64,000 nt of DNA from Thalassospira sp. MCCC 1A03138. GTDB taxonomy: Bacteria > Pseudomonadota > Alphaproteobacteria > Rhodospirillales > Thalassospiraceae. The stretch lies in contig NZ_JFJY01000014.1 in the NCBI RefSeq assembly GCF_002115785.1, positions 1 to 64,000 of the forward strand. Direction: 5' to 3'. Under the pieces are notes generated by a model that saw only the letters and a list, made by a program, of their open reading frames with translations, was not told where the DNA came from and searched no databases. This document shows, piece by piece, positions 25,836-34,779 of the stretch; the stretch's first letter is position 1; each line of letters opens with the position of its first letter. A program made the translations under genes and the position numbers.

Positions 25836-28250
25836 ATGATCTTGAAACACGAACAAAGCGCGATGATGCACCTGCTTGGAACAAGCGCACTTGTGTCTGT
25901 CCTGATGATCTGCAGTACCGGAATGGTGCAGGCACAGGACGCTAATACGGTCCATACAATCCGCATTGAAACGCAAGGTCTTCGCGCGGCACTTGATCAA
26001 CTGGCGACCGAGTTTGGTTTGCAACTGATTGTGCAGGGCGATCTTGCTGGGATGGTTGCAACGCCGTTTGCAGGGGATGTAACTGCGACGGAAGCATTGC
26101 AAACCCTGCTAACAGGTAGCGGGTATGATTTTGAGTTTATCGGGGCTGACAGCGTAAAAATCATTCCGGCGGCAAAGTCGGATAGTGGCGAGATCATCCT
26201 GCAGGATATTGTGGTTTCGGCAAGTCGTTCGAAACGCTCAATAAAAAGCATGTCTCCGTCAGTCGTGGTAATTGGTCGCGACCAGATCGAGGCGCAACTC
26301 GCAAAGTCCAACAGTCTTTCGACCCTTTTACGGGATGCTGTTCCCGGCTTTATGTTCGATGCGCAAACCCTGACCAGCAGCACGGAAACTTTCCGAGGAC
26401 GCGACATACAGGTGCTTGTTGACGGGATTGGTCGCAATACGCCGCTACGTAATTCCAGCCGCATTCTGTCTATGATTGATCCGGAACTGATCGAAAGCAT
26501 CGAAGTTATTCCGGGTTCAAGCGCCCTGAACGGAGAGGGAGCAACCGGGGCGACGATTAATATCGTAACCAAGACCGGGACACCGGGGGAGATCATCTTT
26601 GTTGTCGATACCCATGTAAAAGCATTCACTCAGGATATCGGTGACAGCCTTGCGCCGTCGCTTACTCTTTCCGGCAGCGGTGGCGTGGGGAAATTCGACT
26701 ATGCCGCAAGTGTTACCGGATCAACATCCGAAAACCAGTATAGCGGCTATGGGAAACAAATGCCGTCCGACCCGATGATGGGGCAGGGTAGTTTTGACAA
26801 TGCCGAGAATCTGAACCTTTTTGGCAAGGTCGGCTACAGTTTCGTTGATGGGCATCGGGTTTCGTTTTCTACTGAAGTCGTACGTTTCAGCCAGAAACCG
26901 GATTATTATCCTGATGTGCGGGCAGATCCTGCTGCACCAAATTTCTCTGCACCTTATGACGGGCAGCCGCTTGAGGATGAAAGCGAATATTTTACTGCGG
27001 GCTACGAATTCGACTTCGGTGCATTGGGGCAGGGTGATCTTAAGCTGTTTTACAATGATACGTACAAGCAGGCTTCTCGTGCGCAATATGATGCGACCTA
27101 CAACTTTGCACTCGTCGCGTTACCGGGTAGTCCTTCTGTCGAAGACCCGCTCGGACAGTCGGTAATTGATGCTCAGAGATACGGCATCAAACTCTCAACC
27201 GATACTCGCCTTGATGATCTGTATGACGGCTTAACCCTTAGCTGGGGTGGTGATCTGACATTTGACGACGTCAAGTATCGTACGATCAGCGGACGGGATA
27301 TCGGCGCGCCAATGGATCAGGAAGGTAAGGCGGTTTTTGCACAGTTGAGCGCGCCGATAACGCGTTTTCTAGATGTTTCAGGCGGTGTTCGGTATGAGAC
27401 ATATGATCTTACGGTCGATGATTTCTTGCGTCCGAACTATATGCGATATGTCGGCGGCGTGGCTGGGGCCTTTTTCCCGGCGTCGCAATTCACAGGTGGT
27501 AGCACAACCTATGATGCCGTTACCTATAACGCATCTGCGGTGGTTCACTGGACCGATCAGTTTGATACATCACTGAGCTATAGCGAAGGTTTTGCTGTGC
27601 CTGATGTCGGCGCCTATACCCGCCGTGCCGGGACGCAGGGGGTGCCCCTGAATTTCTCGCAGATTGATGTCGATGCATCCAAGGTCAAGACATATGAAGT
27701 TGCTGCAAGCTATAATGAGCGCAATTTCCGGACCGCGGGTGCTGTGTATATGAGCACCAATGAGCGGGGCAATAATTTCGATCCTGCGACCAATACGCTC
27801 AGTCAGGAAAAAGAACGCATCATCGGTGCGGAACTGAATGCGGAATATGACCTTACGGAAGATACTTATATCGGTGCATTGGCATCTTATGTCGAAGGTC
27901 GCTATGACGATAACAATGACGGTGACCTGGATAGCTGGCTGCCCAACAACCGCATTCCATCTCCCTTCCGTTTCACTGGCTATATCGACAGTTATGTTTG
28001 GGACGATCTGAACATGCGGTTCGATGGTACATACACGGCACAGCGTAACCGTATCGAGGACGAGACAATCAAACCAAGTCTGGTTTTCAACCTGTCGGCT
28101 AATTACCCGGTGATGGGCGGAACGGCGCGGCTTGGGATCGAGAATATTCTTGATACCAGCTATGAAAACCCGGCAGCAACCGCCCTTCGCGGATATTCTA
28201 TTGCCGGACTTGGCCGGACGATCCTGATCGGATTCCGTCGGGAATTCTGA
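25836..28250 (+). CDS. TonB-dependent siderophore receptor with N-terminal signalling (STN) domain
   Basis: About 804 residues. A signal peptide (MMHLLGTSALVSVLMICSTGMVQAQ) is followed by an STN/secretin-TonB short domain (RAALDQLATEFGLQLIVQGDL). A TonB box (QDIVVSAS) comes next, then the plug (RGRDIQVLVDGIGRNTPLRN, ATGATINIVTKTG) and a 22-strand barrel ending in GFRREF with terminal Phe. The STN domain marks it as a transducer that signals through FecR to the sigma factor. Starts are ambiguous: ATG 25836 sits almost on a GGGGGG run, while TTG 25842 has ideal spacing to it; an ATG at 25758 lacks an RBS. The ligand is unknown. Confidence 0.88.
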   Translation: MILKHEQSAMMHLLGTSALVSVLMICSTGMVQAQDANTVHTIRIETQGLRAALDQLATEFGLQLIVQGDLAGMVATPFAGDVTATEALQTLLTGSGYDFEFIGADSVKIIPAAKSDSGEIILQDIVVSASRSKRSIKSMSPSVVVIGRDQIEAQLAKSNSLSTLLRDAVPGFMFDAQTLTSSTETFRGRDIQVLVDGIGRNTPLRNSSRILSMIDPELIESIEVIPGSSALNGEGATGATINIVTKTGTPGEIIFVVDTHVKAFTQDIGDSLAPSLTLSGSGGVGKFDYAASVTGSTSENQYSGYGKQMPSDPMMGQGSFDNAENLNLFGKVGYSFVDGHRVSFSTEVVRFSQKPDYYPDVRADPAAPNFSAPYDGQPLEDESEYFTAGYEFDFGALGQGDLKLFYNDTYKQASRAQYDATYNFALVALPGSPSVEDPLGQSVIDAQRYGIKLSTDTRLDDLYDGLTLSWGGDLTFDDVKYRTISGRDIGAPMDQEGKAVFAQLSAPITRFLDVSGGVRYETYDLTVDDFLRPNYMRYVGGVAGAFFPASQFTGGSTTYDAVTYNASAVVHWTDQFDTSLSYSEGFAVPDVGAYTRRAGTQGVPLNFSQIDVDASKVKTYEVAASYNERNFRTAGAVYMSTNERGNNFDPATNTLSQEKERIIGAELNAEYDLTEDTYIGALASYVEGRYDDNNDGDLDSWLPNNRIPSPFRFTGYIDSYVWDDLNMRFDGTYTAQRNRIEDETIKPSLVFNLSANYPVMGGTARLGIENILDTSYENPAATALRGYSIAGLGRTILIGFRREF

Positions 28251-28276
28251 TCTGGCGGTATATAGCAGCATAGCAA

Positions 28277-28298
28277 CCCGGCGGGGCATCCCGCCGGG
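28277..28298 (+). other. GC-rich hairpin after the receptor gene
   Basis: CCCGGCGGG (28277-28285) pairs perfectly with 28290-28298 around a GCAT loop. G residues, not T, follow. It lies between the receptor gene and the small gene at 28321 and could limit read-through or stabilise the receptor mRNA. Confidence 0.6.
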
Positions 28299-28320
28299 GG
28301 GGCGGTGTTCAGGAGACGGA

Positions 28321-28704
28321 ATGTTTACAAGTTCGGAACCGCGTCACGGGATTATCCTGTTTGAAATGAAAGATGCCCAAAGCGAAGCAGACGGGGCTGC
28401 CTATATCACCGCCCTTCATGCGCTTTCGGTCCGAACACAACCGGTGATTCTGATCATGACGGTTCAGGGCTATACTGATCAGGATCACGAAACCCGCAAA
28501 CAGGCCGCCCTTTGGTTCAAGCAAAATCGTGACAGGTTATCGGCGTTTCTGCATGGCGTGATCCGGGTCGATGACCACGACCACGAGGGTCATGTCGAAG
28601 AATTGGAGAGCAGCAACTTTGCAAAGATGCTGCCATTTCCGATTAAACATGCTGATAGCCTTGAAAAGGCTTATGCGATGGCTGAGAACTGGCCAAAGCC
28701 CTAG
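28321..28704 (+). CDS. Conserved-looking protein of unknown function, 127 residues
   Basis: I do not recognise this protein. It is soluble, lacks a signal peptide, and has alternating beta and alpha segments (HGIILFEMKD; TQPVILIMTVQGY; FLHGVIRVDDHDHEGH; DSLEKAYAMAENW) reminiscent of small SpoIIAA/STAS-like folds. The acidic-histidine stretch DDHDHEGH could bind a metal. RBS GGAG lies before the ATG. It is the last gene of the iron-signalling set, and its stop codon overlaps the convergent permease stop by 4 bp. A role in siderophore handling is only inferred from position. Confidence 0.7.
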   Translation: MFTSSEPRHGIILFEMKDAQSEADGAAYITALHALSVRTQPVILIMTVQGYTDQDHETRKQAALWFKQNRDRLSAFLHGVIRVDDHDHEGHVEELESSNFAKMLPFPIKHADSLEKAYAMAENWPKP

Positions 28705-30746
28705 CGTTTTCGGATTGCCAGAAACAGGAAATAGGTCGTCCCAATCAGTGCCGCGATCAGGCCGGTTGGCAGTTGTTGCGGATAAAGCAGGTTTCTGGCC
28801 ATCCATTCGGCCACCATCATTACATTCGCCCCGATCAGAACCGCACCAAGCAAATGGCCGCCCGCAAGCCGATACCCGGCAATACGCGCCAAATGCGGTG
28901 CCATCAGTCCGACAAAACTAAGCGGCCCGACAAGCAGGGTGGCACTGGCGGCAAGGATGGCGGCAAGCAGCATGATGAAGAACTGAAAGCCTGAAATGCC
29001 AAGGCCTAGCGAGGTGGCCTGATCATTGCCAAATGATGCCAGTTCAAGCGGACGACGGGCAGCAATCACCACAATCAGCAAGGCCACAGTAACCCCCGCG
29101 ACGATGAGGACTTCGTCCATGCGGGTAAAATATGTGGTGCCGGCCAGCCATGAAATCAGCATCGAGGTCTGTGTGCCGCTGCGGGTCAGAGCAATCCGTA
29201 CAATAGCACCCAAAATGGCGGTTAAAGCAAGGCCGTTGAGTAATAGGTAATGCGGGGTGTGGGTGAATTTTCGGCATAGAAGTAATAAAATGATCAGCGA
29301 AATGATCCCGCCGACCGCCCCGACAAACATCAGATCGGCGCGTTGCCCAAAGCCAAAGAAGACAAGGGCGATGATCATGGCAAGTGCCGTAGCAGAACTG
29401 ACGCCCGTAATTTCAGGGCTGGCCAACGGATTGCGTCCAACGCGTTGAATTAACGTGCCTGAAACCGCCAGCGCCGCACCACAAATGATCGCGGCAAAGG
29501 TGCGTTCGGAACGCTGGAGGAGGATGTCATGGAAGCTTTCACCGCCGGTCAGAAGCACAAAATCATGGCCGTTAAACGATACAAACAAAGATAAGCCGAG
29601 GCCTGTAACCAGCCCGAATACCAGTACCAGGCTCAGCACATTTTTCGAGACAATCTGCTGATCGGGGTGGTGATCCTCGCTTTGCTGGCCGGGCATGATC
29701 CGTGCCTTGCGCAGGATCAGAATGATGAAGGGGGCGCCGATCAATGCGGTGGCCGCACCTGTCGGAACGATGTCACCGCCAAGCCCATTCATCTGCCGGA
29801 CAAGGAAGTCGATGCACAGCAATGCAAAGCCCCCGGTCAACAGAGAATAGATCATCAGATCGCGCGAACGCGTCAGACCGGCAATGCGCAGAGCGGCTGG
29901 AACCGCCAGACCGATAAAACCGATCAATCCGGCGGCCGAAATGACCGATGCGGTAATGAAGACGGCAAAGCCCAGAATCAGCAGTCGCAAGATGGTTACA
30001 CGCGCACCAAGCGAGCTTGCGGTGTCGTCACCAAGCGCAAGAAGATCAAGCGGGCGTGACAGCAACAGCACAACCGCAACACCAACCAGCAGGCGGGGCA
30101 AAACAAACTGCGTTGAGTCCCAGCCATTTTGCGCGAGGTCTCCTGCCCCCCACATGAAGACCGATTGCAGATATTGTTCGTTAAACAGCAGGAAAATCTG
30201 CGTACCCGATTGCAGCATCAGATTGATGATCATCCCGGCTAATATCAGCCACAGTGTCGCATTGGCGCGCCGCGATGCAATCAGATAAACCGCGCCAAGG
30301 GCGATCATGCCACCGGCAAGCGCAGCGGCTTCCTTGAACGGAGCGAGTGCCGCCGGGGCAAGAAGCAGGAAAACCGTCAGGGCAAATTCAACACCGGCAC
30401 CAACCCCAAGGGTGGTCGGCGATGCCAAGGGGTTGCGCAATACCGTCTGGATCGCAGCACCGGCCAAGGCCAGACCGGCTCCGCAGATAAAGGCCATTGT
30501 GATCCGCGGCAGGGTGCTGAAATGAAACAGGATCTGGTCGAAATCGGTTTCGTCGGGATGAAATATAACATTCATCCCGGCGCCGTTTTGCAGGAACGGC
30601 CAAAGATCGTTGATCAGGATGGTAACGGAACAAAGCGCAAGGACAATACACAGGATGGTTGGGCCGCGATGGAAAAAGCGGTTCATGTCACTATTGATGG
30701 CGCGGGTCATTGCAGGGTTCGCTTCATGGGACTTTTGGCCGCTCAT
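28701..30746 (-). CDS. Siderophore ABC transporter permease, tandem fusion (FhuB type)
   Basis: A 681-residue inner-membrane protein built of two FecCD permease halves (about 20 helices). Paired signatures are NPLASPTTLGVGAGVEF / NPLASPEITGVSSATALA, SLGARVTILRL / SLGLGISGFQF and GLIGFIGLAVPAALRIAG / GPLSFVGLMAPHLARIAG. The fusion is as in FhuB, so a single chain makes the whole channel. It starts in an ATGA overlap with the binding-protein gene upstream (30743-30746). Confidence 0.92.
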   Translation of the reverse strand: MSGQKSHEANPAMTRAINSDMNRFFHRGPTILCIVLALCSVTILINDLWPFLQNGAGMNVIFHPDETDFDQILFHFSTLPRITMAFICGAGLALAGAAIQTVLRNPLASPTTLGVGAGVEFALTVFLLLAPAALAPFKEAAALAGGMIALGAVYLIASRRANATLWLILAGMIINLMLQSGTQIFLLFNEQYLQSVFMWGAGDLAQNGWDSTQFVLPRLLVGVAVVLLLSRPLDLLALGDDTASSLGARVTILRLLILGFAVFITASVISAAGLIGFIGLAVPAALRIAGLTRSRDLMIYSLLTGGFALLCIDFLVRQMNGLGGDIVPTGAATALIGAPFIILILRKARIMPGQQSEDHHPDQQIVSKNVLSLVLVFGLVTGLGLSLFVSFNGHDFVLLTGGESFHDILLQRSERTFAAIICGAALAVSGTLIQRVGRNPLASPEITGVSSATALAMIIALVFFGFGQRADLMFVGAVGGIISLIILLLLCRKFTHTPHYLLLNGLALTAILGAIVRIALTRSGTQTSMLISWLAGTTYFTRMDEVLIVAGVTVALLIVVIAARRPLELASFGNDQATSLGLGISGFQFFIMLLAAILAASATLLVGPLSFVGLMAPHLARIAGYRLAGGHLLGAVLIGANVMMVAEWMARNLLYPQQLPTGLIAALIGTTYFLFLAIRKR

Positions 30747-31675
30747 TTAACCGGGCCGCTTTCCATGCTTTCGGCAAGAAGCCGTGCAAAGCGCAAGGCC
30801 GATGGCATGCCGCCATAGGCCCATACGACGGGCAATTCATAGACCCGGTCATTCTTAACGAAATCAAGGATTTTCCAGACCGGAGATGCCCAGACTTTTT
30901 CACGGATCACGTCGGGCACCGGGTTCAGATACACCAGTGTATCCTGCGCACGGGGGCCAAGGATTTCAACGCCACCCTTGGCAAAGCCCCAATTATTGAC
31001 TGGTCCCTGATAGGCCAGCGGCAGGTCCATTTTCGCAAGTACCGTGCCGGGCAGAGATGATTTGCCATAAAGTCCTATATGACTTTCGGAGACGAACTGG
31101 GTAATGGCAAGGGCGTGACCCGGCGGCATGGCGGCCCGAACACGATCGCCATATTCAGCAAATTTGACATCGGCATCGTCAAGCCATGCTTTGGCTTCGG
31201 CTTGACGATCGGTGGCCTTGGCGAGGGTTTTGAGAAGTTTTTGCGCCTCGGGCAGGGCATCGCGATTGTTGTTATAGACCGACAATACGATGGTTGGGGC
31301 GATGGCATTGAAATTGTCATATGCCATTTCAAGGTTCTTGCTGATCACGATCAGGTCAGGCTTGGCCGCGCGCAGGGCTTCCATATTGGGGGCGGCGCGC
31401 TGGCCAATATCGGTGAAGTTTTCGGGAAGGTCCGGCTTGGCGACCCAGTCAAGGTAATCGTTGGGATCGGCAATTGCGACCGGGTCCAACCCCAGTGCAA
31501 TGACGGTTTCGGTTGTCGCCCAATTGGTCACGGCAATGCGTTTAGCCGGGGCATCAAGCTTTAGGGTGCCGTGCTCATGTTCAATGGTAATCGGATCGGC
31601 ATGGGCCATTTGGGGCGTAAGTGCTGCGGTTAAACCGGCGATCACGAACAGGCGAAGAAACAGGTGTCTGATCAT
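30743..31675 (-). CDS. Siderophore-binding periplasmic protein, second copy
   Basis: A 310-residue class III binding protein with a signal peptide ending AHA (residues 1-26). It follows the FhuD/FepB pattern: RIAVTNWATTETVIALGLDPVAIAD, LRAAKPDLIVISKN, and a C-terminal lobe ending in AYGGMPSALRFARLLAESM. It is collinear with the protein encoded just upstream (31682-32629), showing local duplication. The two may bind different siderophores and share one permease. Confidence 0.88.
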   Translation of the reverse strand: MIRHLFLRLFVIAGLTAALTPQMAHADPITIEHEHGTLKLDAPAKRIAVTNWATTETVIALGLDPVAIADPNDYLDWVAKPDLPENFTDIGQRAAPNMEALRAAKPDLIVISKNLEMAYDNFNAIAPTIVLSVYNNNRDALPEAQKLLKTLAKATDRQAEAKAWLDDADVKFAEYGDRVRAAMPPGHALAITQFVSESHIGLYGKSSLPGTVLAKMDLPLAYQGPVNNWGFAKGGVEILGPRAQDTLVYLNPVPDVIREKVWASPVWKILDFVKNDRVYELPVVWAYGGMPSALRFARLLAESMESGPVK

Positions 31676-31681
31676 ATCGAT

Positions 31682-32629
31682 TTACGATCCCTGTGCGGTG
31701 GTCTTGGTCACGGCATCAGCAAGCTGTTCGGCAAAACGTGCTGCTGACAAAAGCCCGCCAAATGTCCAGCTTGCAGGGACTTCATAGACGGTGTTTTGCC
31801 GGTTGAACGGCAGTGCCTTCCAGACCGGAGAGGCAAAAAGTTTGGCCTTCACCGGATCGGGGGTGGGTTCGATATAGGCGACATGAGTCGGGCCGAGTTT
31901 GGCAAGATCGCCAATTTCGCCATTGCTGAAGCCCCAGCCATTAAGCGGGCCAGTCCATGCATTGGCAAATCCCATCCGCGCCAGTGTCGATCCGAAAAGC
32001 GATGTGGTGCCGTGAATGCGGAAATGGGCACCATCAAGGATGCGTACGACCGAGAATTTGGCATCATCACCAACGGCCTTGCGGATGCGGTCGGCGGCGG
32101 TGATGATCCGTTGATTGGCCGACGCGATGATTTCCTCTGCCTTGTCGCTGCGCCCGGTCAGTTTACCGATATTGCGCGTGAGCTCCTCTGCCTTTTCAAG
32201 AGCGGGCTGATCGCTGTTATAGATCGAATAGACTATGGTTGGGGCAAGAGCCGATAGCTTGTCATAGGCCATGGCGACTTCGTTACTGATCAGGATGACG
32301 TCGGGGTGACTATCGCGCAGAACTTCGAGGTTAGGGGATCTGCGTTCGCCAAGATCGGCAAATTCAGCGGGTAGGGCAGGTTCGACGACCCATGCGCGAT
32401 ATCCGTCGGCCTCCGGGATGGCGACCGGATCAAGACCAAGGGCCAGAACCGTTTCCGTCAGTGACCAGTTCGATACGGCAATCCGGGTCGGGGGTGTTGC
32501 GAAATTTACCGTTCCCATTTCATGGCGATAGGTTTCAGCCAATGCGATTGTCGGGGCGATGGTCGGTGCAAGGATGCCGGTTGCAATCATGCAGGAACAG
32601 GCAATTGAAGCGATCAGACGGTTTCGCAT
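31682..32629 (-). CDS. Siderophore-binding periplasmic protein, first copy
   Basis: A 315-residue class III binding protein with a signal peptide to about residue 31 (TIAPTIALA). It aligns over its full length with its downstream neighbour: RIAVSNWSLTETVLALGLDPVAIPE, SPNLEVLRDSHPDVILISNE, and SWTFGGLLSAARFAEQLADAV. The central linker segments differ markedly (TAADRIRKAVGDDAKFSVVRIL), so ligands may differ. It lies 10 bp after the ATPase gene and 6 bp before the second copy. Confidence 0.88.
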   Translation of the reverse strand: MRNRLIASIACSCMIATGILAPTIAPTIALAETYRHEMGTVNFATPPTRIAVSNWSLTETVLALGLDPVAIPEADGYRAWVVEPALPAEFADLGERRSPNLEVLRDSHPDVILISNEVAMAYDKLSALAPTIVYSIYNSDQPALEKAEELTRNIGKLTGRSDKAEEIIASANQRIITAADRIRKAVGDDAKFSVVRILDGAHFRIHGTTSLFGSTLARMGFANAWTGPLNGWGFSNGEIGDLAKLGPTHVAYIEPTPDPVKAKLFASPVWKALPFNRQNTVYEVPASWTFGGLLSAARFAEQLADAVTKTTAQGS

Positions 32630-32639
32630 GGTCAGGGTC

Positions 32640-33416
32640 CTAGGCTATGTAACTGACATAATGAGTGGATTCCGGCAAGCGGATCACACCTATTTCGGTT
32701 TGGAAAATATCGCGAAGCGTATCGGCTTGCATGAAGTCGGCTGCTGTGCCCTGCCAGCACGTTTGGCCGCCGCGAAGTGCGAGGATATGATCGGCAAACC
32801 GTCCGACCATGTCGATATCGTGCAGAACGGCAATCACGGTAAGGCCGATTTCGGATTTAAGATTGGCGACAAGTTGCAGGATGTCGCGTTGATGACCGAC
32901 ATCAAGGGCGGATGTCGGTTCATCAAGCAACAGAACCGGGGCATCCTGGGCAAGCAGCATGGCGAGCCAGACACGTTGGCGTTCCCCACCCGAAAGACTT
33001 GCGACAAAGCGGTCGGCAAATTCGGTGACGTGGGTCATTTCCATGGCACGGTCGATTTTTTCGTGATCTTCCGCGCGATATCGGCCAAAGGCACCGCGCC
33101 ACGGATATCGGCCAAAGGCAACCAGTTCACGGACACTGAGATGGGCTGGGACAATCGGGCTTTGCGGCAGATAGGCGACCTTGCGGGCGAAATCGCGTGT
33201 GCTGTGGCTATCAAGGATTTGCGTATCTAGCGTGATCTGGCCGGATGCCGGTTTGTTTTTGCGGGCGAGCAATTTCAAAAGCGTGCTTTTGCCCGATCCG
33301 TTATGTCCGACAATCGCGCTGAATTCGCCTGTCGGGAAGGATATCGATATATCGCCAAGCAGCGTTTTCGGGTTCTTGCCTTCGCTTTGGAAGGAGACAT
33401 TTTTCAGATCGAACAT
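32640..33416 (-). CDS. Siderophore ABC transporter ATP-binding protein (FhuC type)
   Basis: A 258-residue ATPase with Walker A GHNGSGKST, Q-loop YLPQSP, signature LSGGERQRV, Walker B VLLLDEPTSAL and H-loop VLHDIDM. First gene of the four-gene uptake operon. A Fur-like site lies 75-89 bp upstream of its start. Confidence 0.92.
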   Translation of the reverse strand: MFDLKNVSFQSEGKNPKTLLGDISISFPTGEFSAIVGHNGSGKSTLLKLLARKNKPASGQITLDTQILDSHSTRDFARKVAYLPQSPIVPAHLSVRELVAFGRYPWRGAFGRYRAEDHEKIDRAMEMTHVTEFADRFVASLSGGERQRVWLAMLLAQDAPVLLLDEPTSALDVGHQRDILQLVANLKSEIGLTVIAVLHDIDMVGRFADHILALRGGQTCWQGTAADFMQADTLRDIFQTEIGVIRLPESTHYVSYIA

Positions 33417-33490
33417 TGGGCGGAAACTCGCAAGAAGTCGGTGCCGATACGAAATGACGGATTATATCCGGCAAAGCAGGCAACTGAATA

Positions 33491-33505
33491 TGAGAATGCC
33501 TATCA
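33491..33505. promoter_or_regulatory. Fur-like box upstream of the siderophore ABC operon
   Basis: TGAGAATGCCTATCA matches the Fur 7-1-7 consensus TGATAAT-N-ATTATCA at 11 of 14 positions. It lies in the 297-bp region between the ABC operon and the divergent lactonase gene. The rest of that region shows nothing else I can assign. Confidence 0.6.
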
Positions 33506-33713
33506 ATAACCAAATGAAAATGCAACCGAGTTGCGATTGCGAACCATGGTTTGAGTCAATCATCATACAAAATGACTTTTCAGTTTCCCCCTTTCGCGAT
33601 AGCAATAGACATAATGATTTCCCTGCGCCGGATCGTGGCTTGATGGCCGACTGGTTTGCATTAAAGGGACAGGTTAAAACGGGGGAACCCCGCCAGAATC
33701 TCAGGGAGATATT

Positions 33714-34604
33714 ATGTCCAAAGTTAAAACGGTCCTGCCAAATCTGCGCTGTACGCTGGGCGAAGGACCGCATTGGGATGTCGAGGATGGTGTCCTTTAT
33801 TGGGTCGACATTGTCGGTAAAACAGCATTCGCCTTGCGCCCGAGCGATGGCGGATCGCGCAGCTGGACTTTCAATCAGTCAGTATCGGCGATCGTGCCTC
33901 GCACGAGTGGCGGGCTGTTGGTGGCCTTGGCCGACGGTTTGGCGTTTCTGGATGCCGAAAGTGGACAGACCATGCCGTTTGTTGCCCCAGATGCAGACCA
34001 CCCCGGCAATCGGTCGAACGAGGCGCGTGTCGATCCGGCAGGGCGGTTCTGGCACGGGACCATGCAAAACAATATTGGCCCGAATGGCGAAGACCTGCCC
34101 GTTACGGTTTCGACGGGAACTTTGAACCGGGTCGAGCCGAGTGGCGATATCAAACGCTTTGTTGCCGATATCGGGATTTCCAATACGTTGCTGTGGTCGG
34201 CTGATGGCACAAAGATGTTCTTTGGCGACACGATCAGGAACACGCTTGATGTCTATGATTTCGATATGGCGACCGGTGTGCCGTCAAACCCGAAACCGTT
34301 CTTTGGCCCGCAAGCGCGCGGGAATATGGATGGATCGGCAATGGATGCGGATGGCTATATCTGGAACGCGCGTTGGGGGGGACGTTGCCTGATCCGGTTT
34401 GCACCCGATGGATCGGTGGATCGTATTGTCGAATTGCCGGTTACCCAGCCGACCAGTTGTGTTTTTGGTGGCCCGGATCTCAAGACGCTTTATATCACGT
34501 CAGCATCCGTTGGGCTGGACGGCAATGGTAACGATCTTGAAGGTGCTTTGTTGTCGATTGAAACCGATGTGGCGGGGCAGGTTTGCAACCGCTTTGCCGG
34601 TTAG
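33714..34604 (+). CDS. SMP-30/gluconolactonase family sugar lactonase, second
   Basis: A 296-residue beta-propeller lactonase. The metal Glu17 is in LGEGPHWD, the Asn in DIGISNTLLWSADG, and the Asp in DGSAMDADGYIWNA. Its core resembles that of the SMP-30 protein at 17058 but is distinct throughout. Such enzymes open xylono-, arabino- or gluconolactone (XylC type). It stands alone after the iron region, far from the dehydrogenases that could supply its substrate. RBS GGGAG precedes the ATG. Confidence 0.87.
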   Translation: MSKVKTVLPNLRCTLGEGPHWDVEDGVLYWVDIVGKTAFALRPSDGGSRSWTFNQSVSAIVPRTSGGLLVALADGLAFLDAESGQTMPFVAPDADHPGNRSNEARVDPAGRFWHGTMQNNIGPNGEDLPVTVSTGTLNRVEPSGDIKRFVADIGISNTLLWSADGTKMFFGDTIRNTLDVYDFDMATGVPSNPKPFFGPQARGNMDGSAMDADGYIWNARWGGRCLIRFAPDGSVDRIVELPVTQPTSCVFGGPDLKTLYITSASVGLDGNGNDLEGALLSIETDVAGQVCNRFAG

Positions 34605-34626
34605 GCAGGTACTGGGTTCCATGGTG

Positions 34627-34647
34627 TCAGGCGGTTTTGCCGCCTGA
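34627..34647 (+). terminator. Hairpin after the lactonase gene
   Basis: TCAGGCGG (34627-34634) pairs with CCGCCTGA (34640-34647) around a TTTTG loop. There is no downstream T-run, so termination strength is uncertain. Confidence 0.45.
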
Positions 34648-34779
34648 GTGCCGTAATGAAATAACATAACTTTAATCAGTAATTTTGCCGCTTTTTGGCC
34701 TTGGTTTTCTTGTTGTTTGCGGTCACGATTGCGAACGGGGGACTACACCCGATAAAAACACGAGCAAACTGAGGCCATA

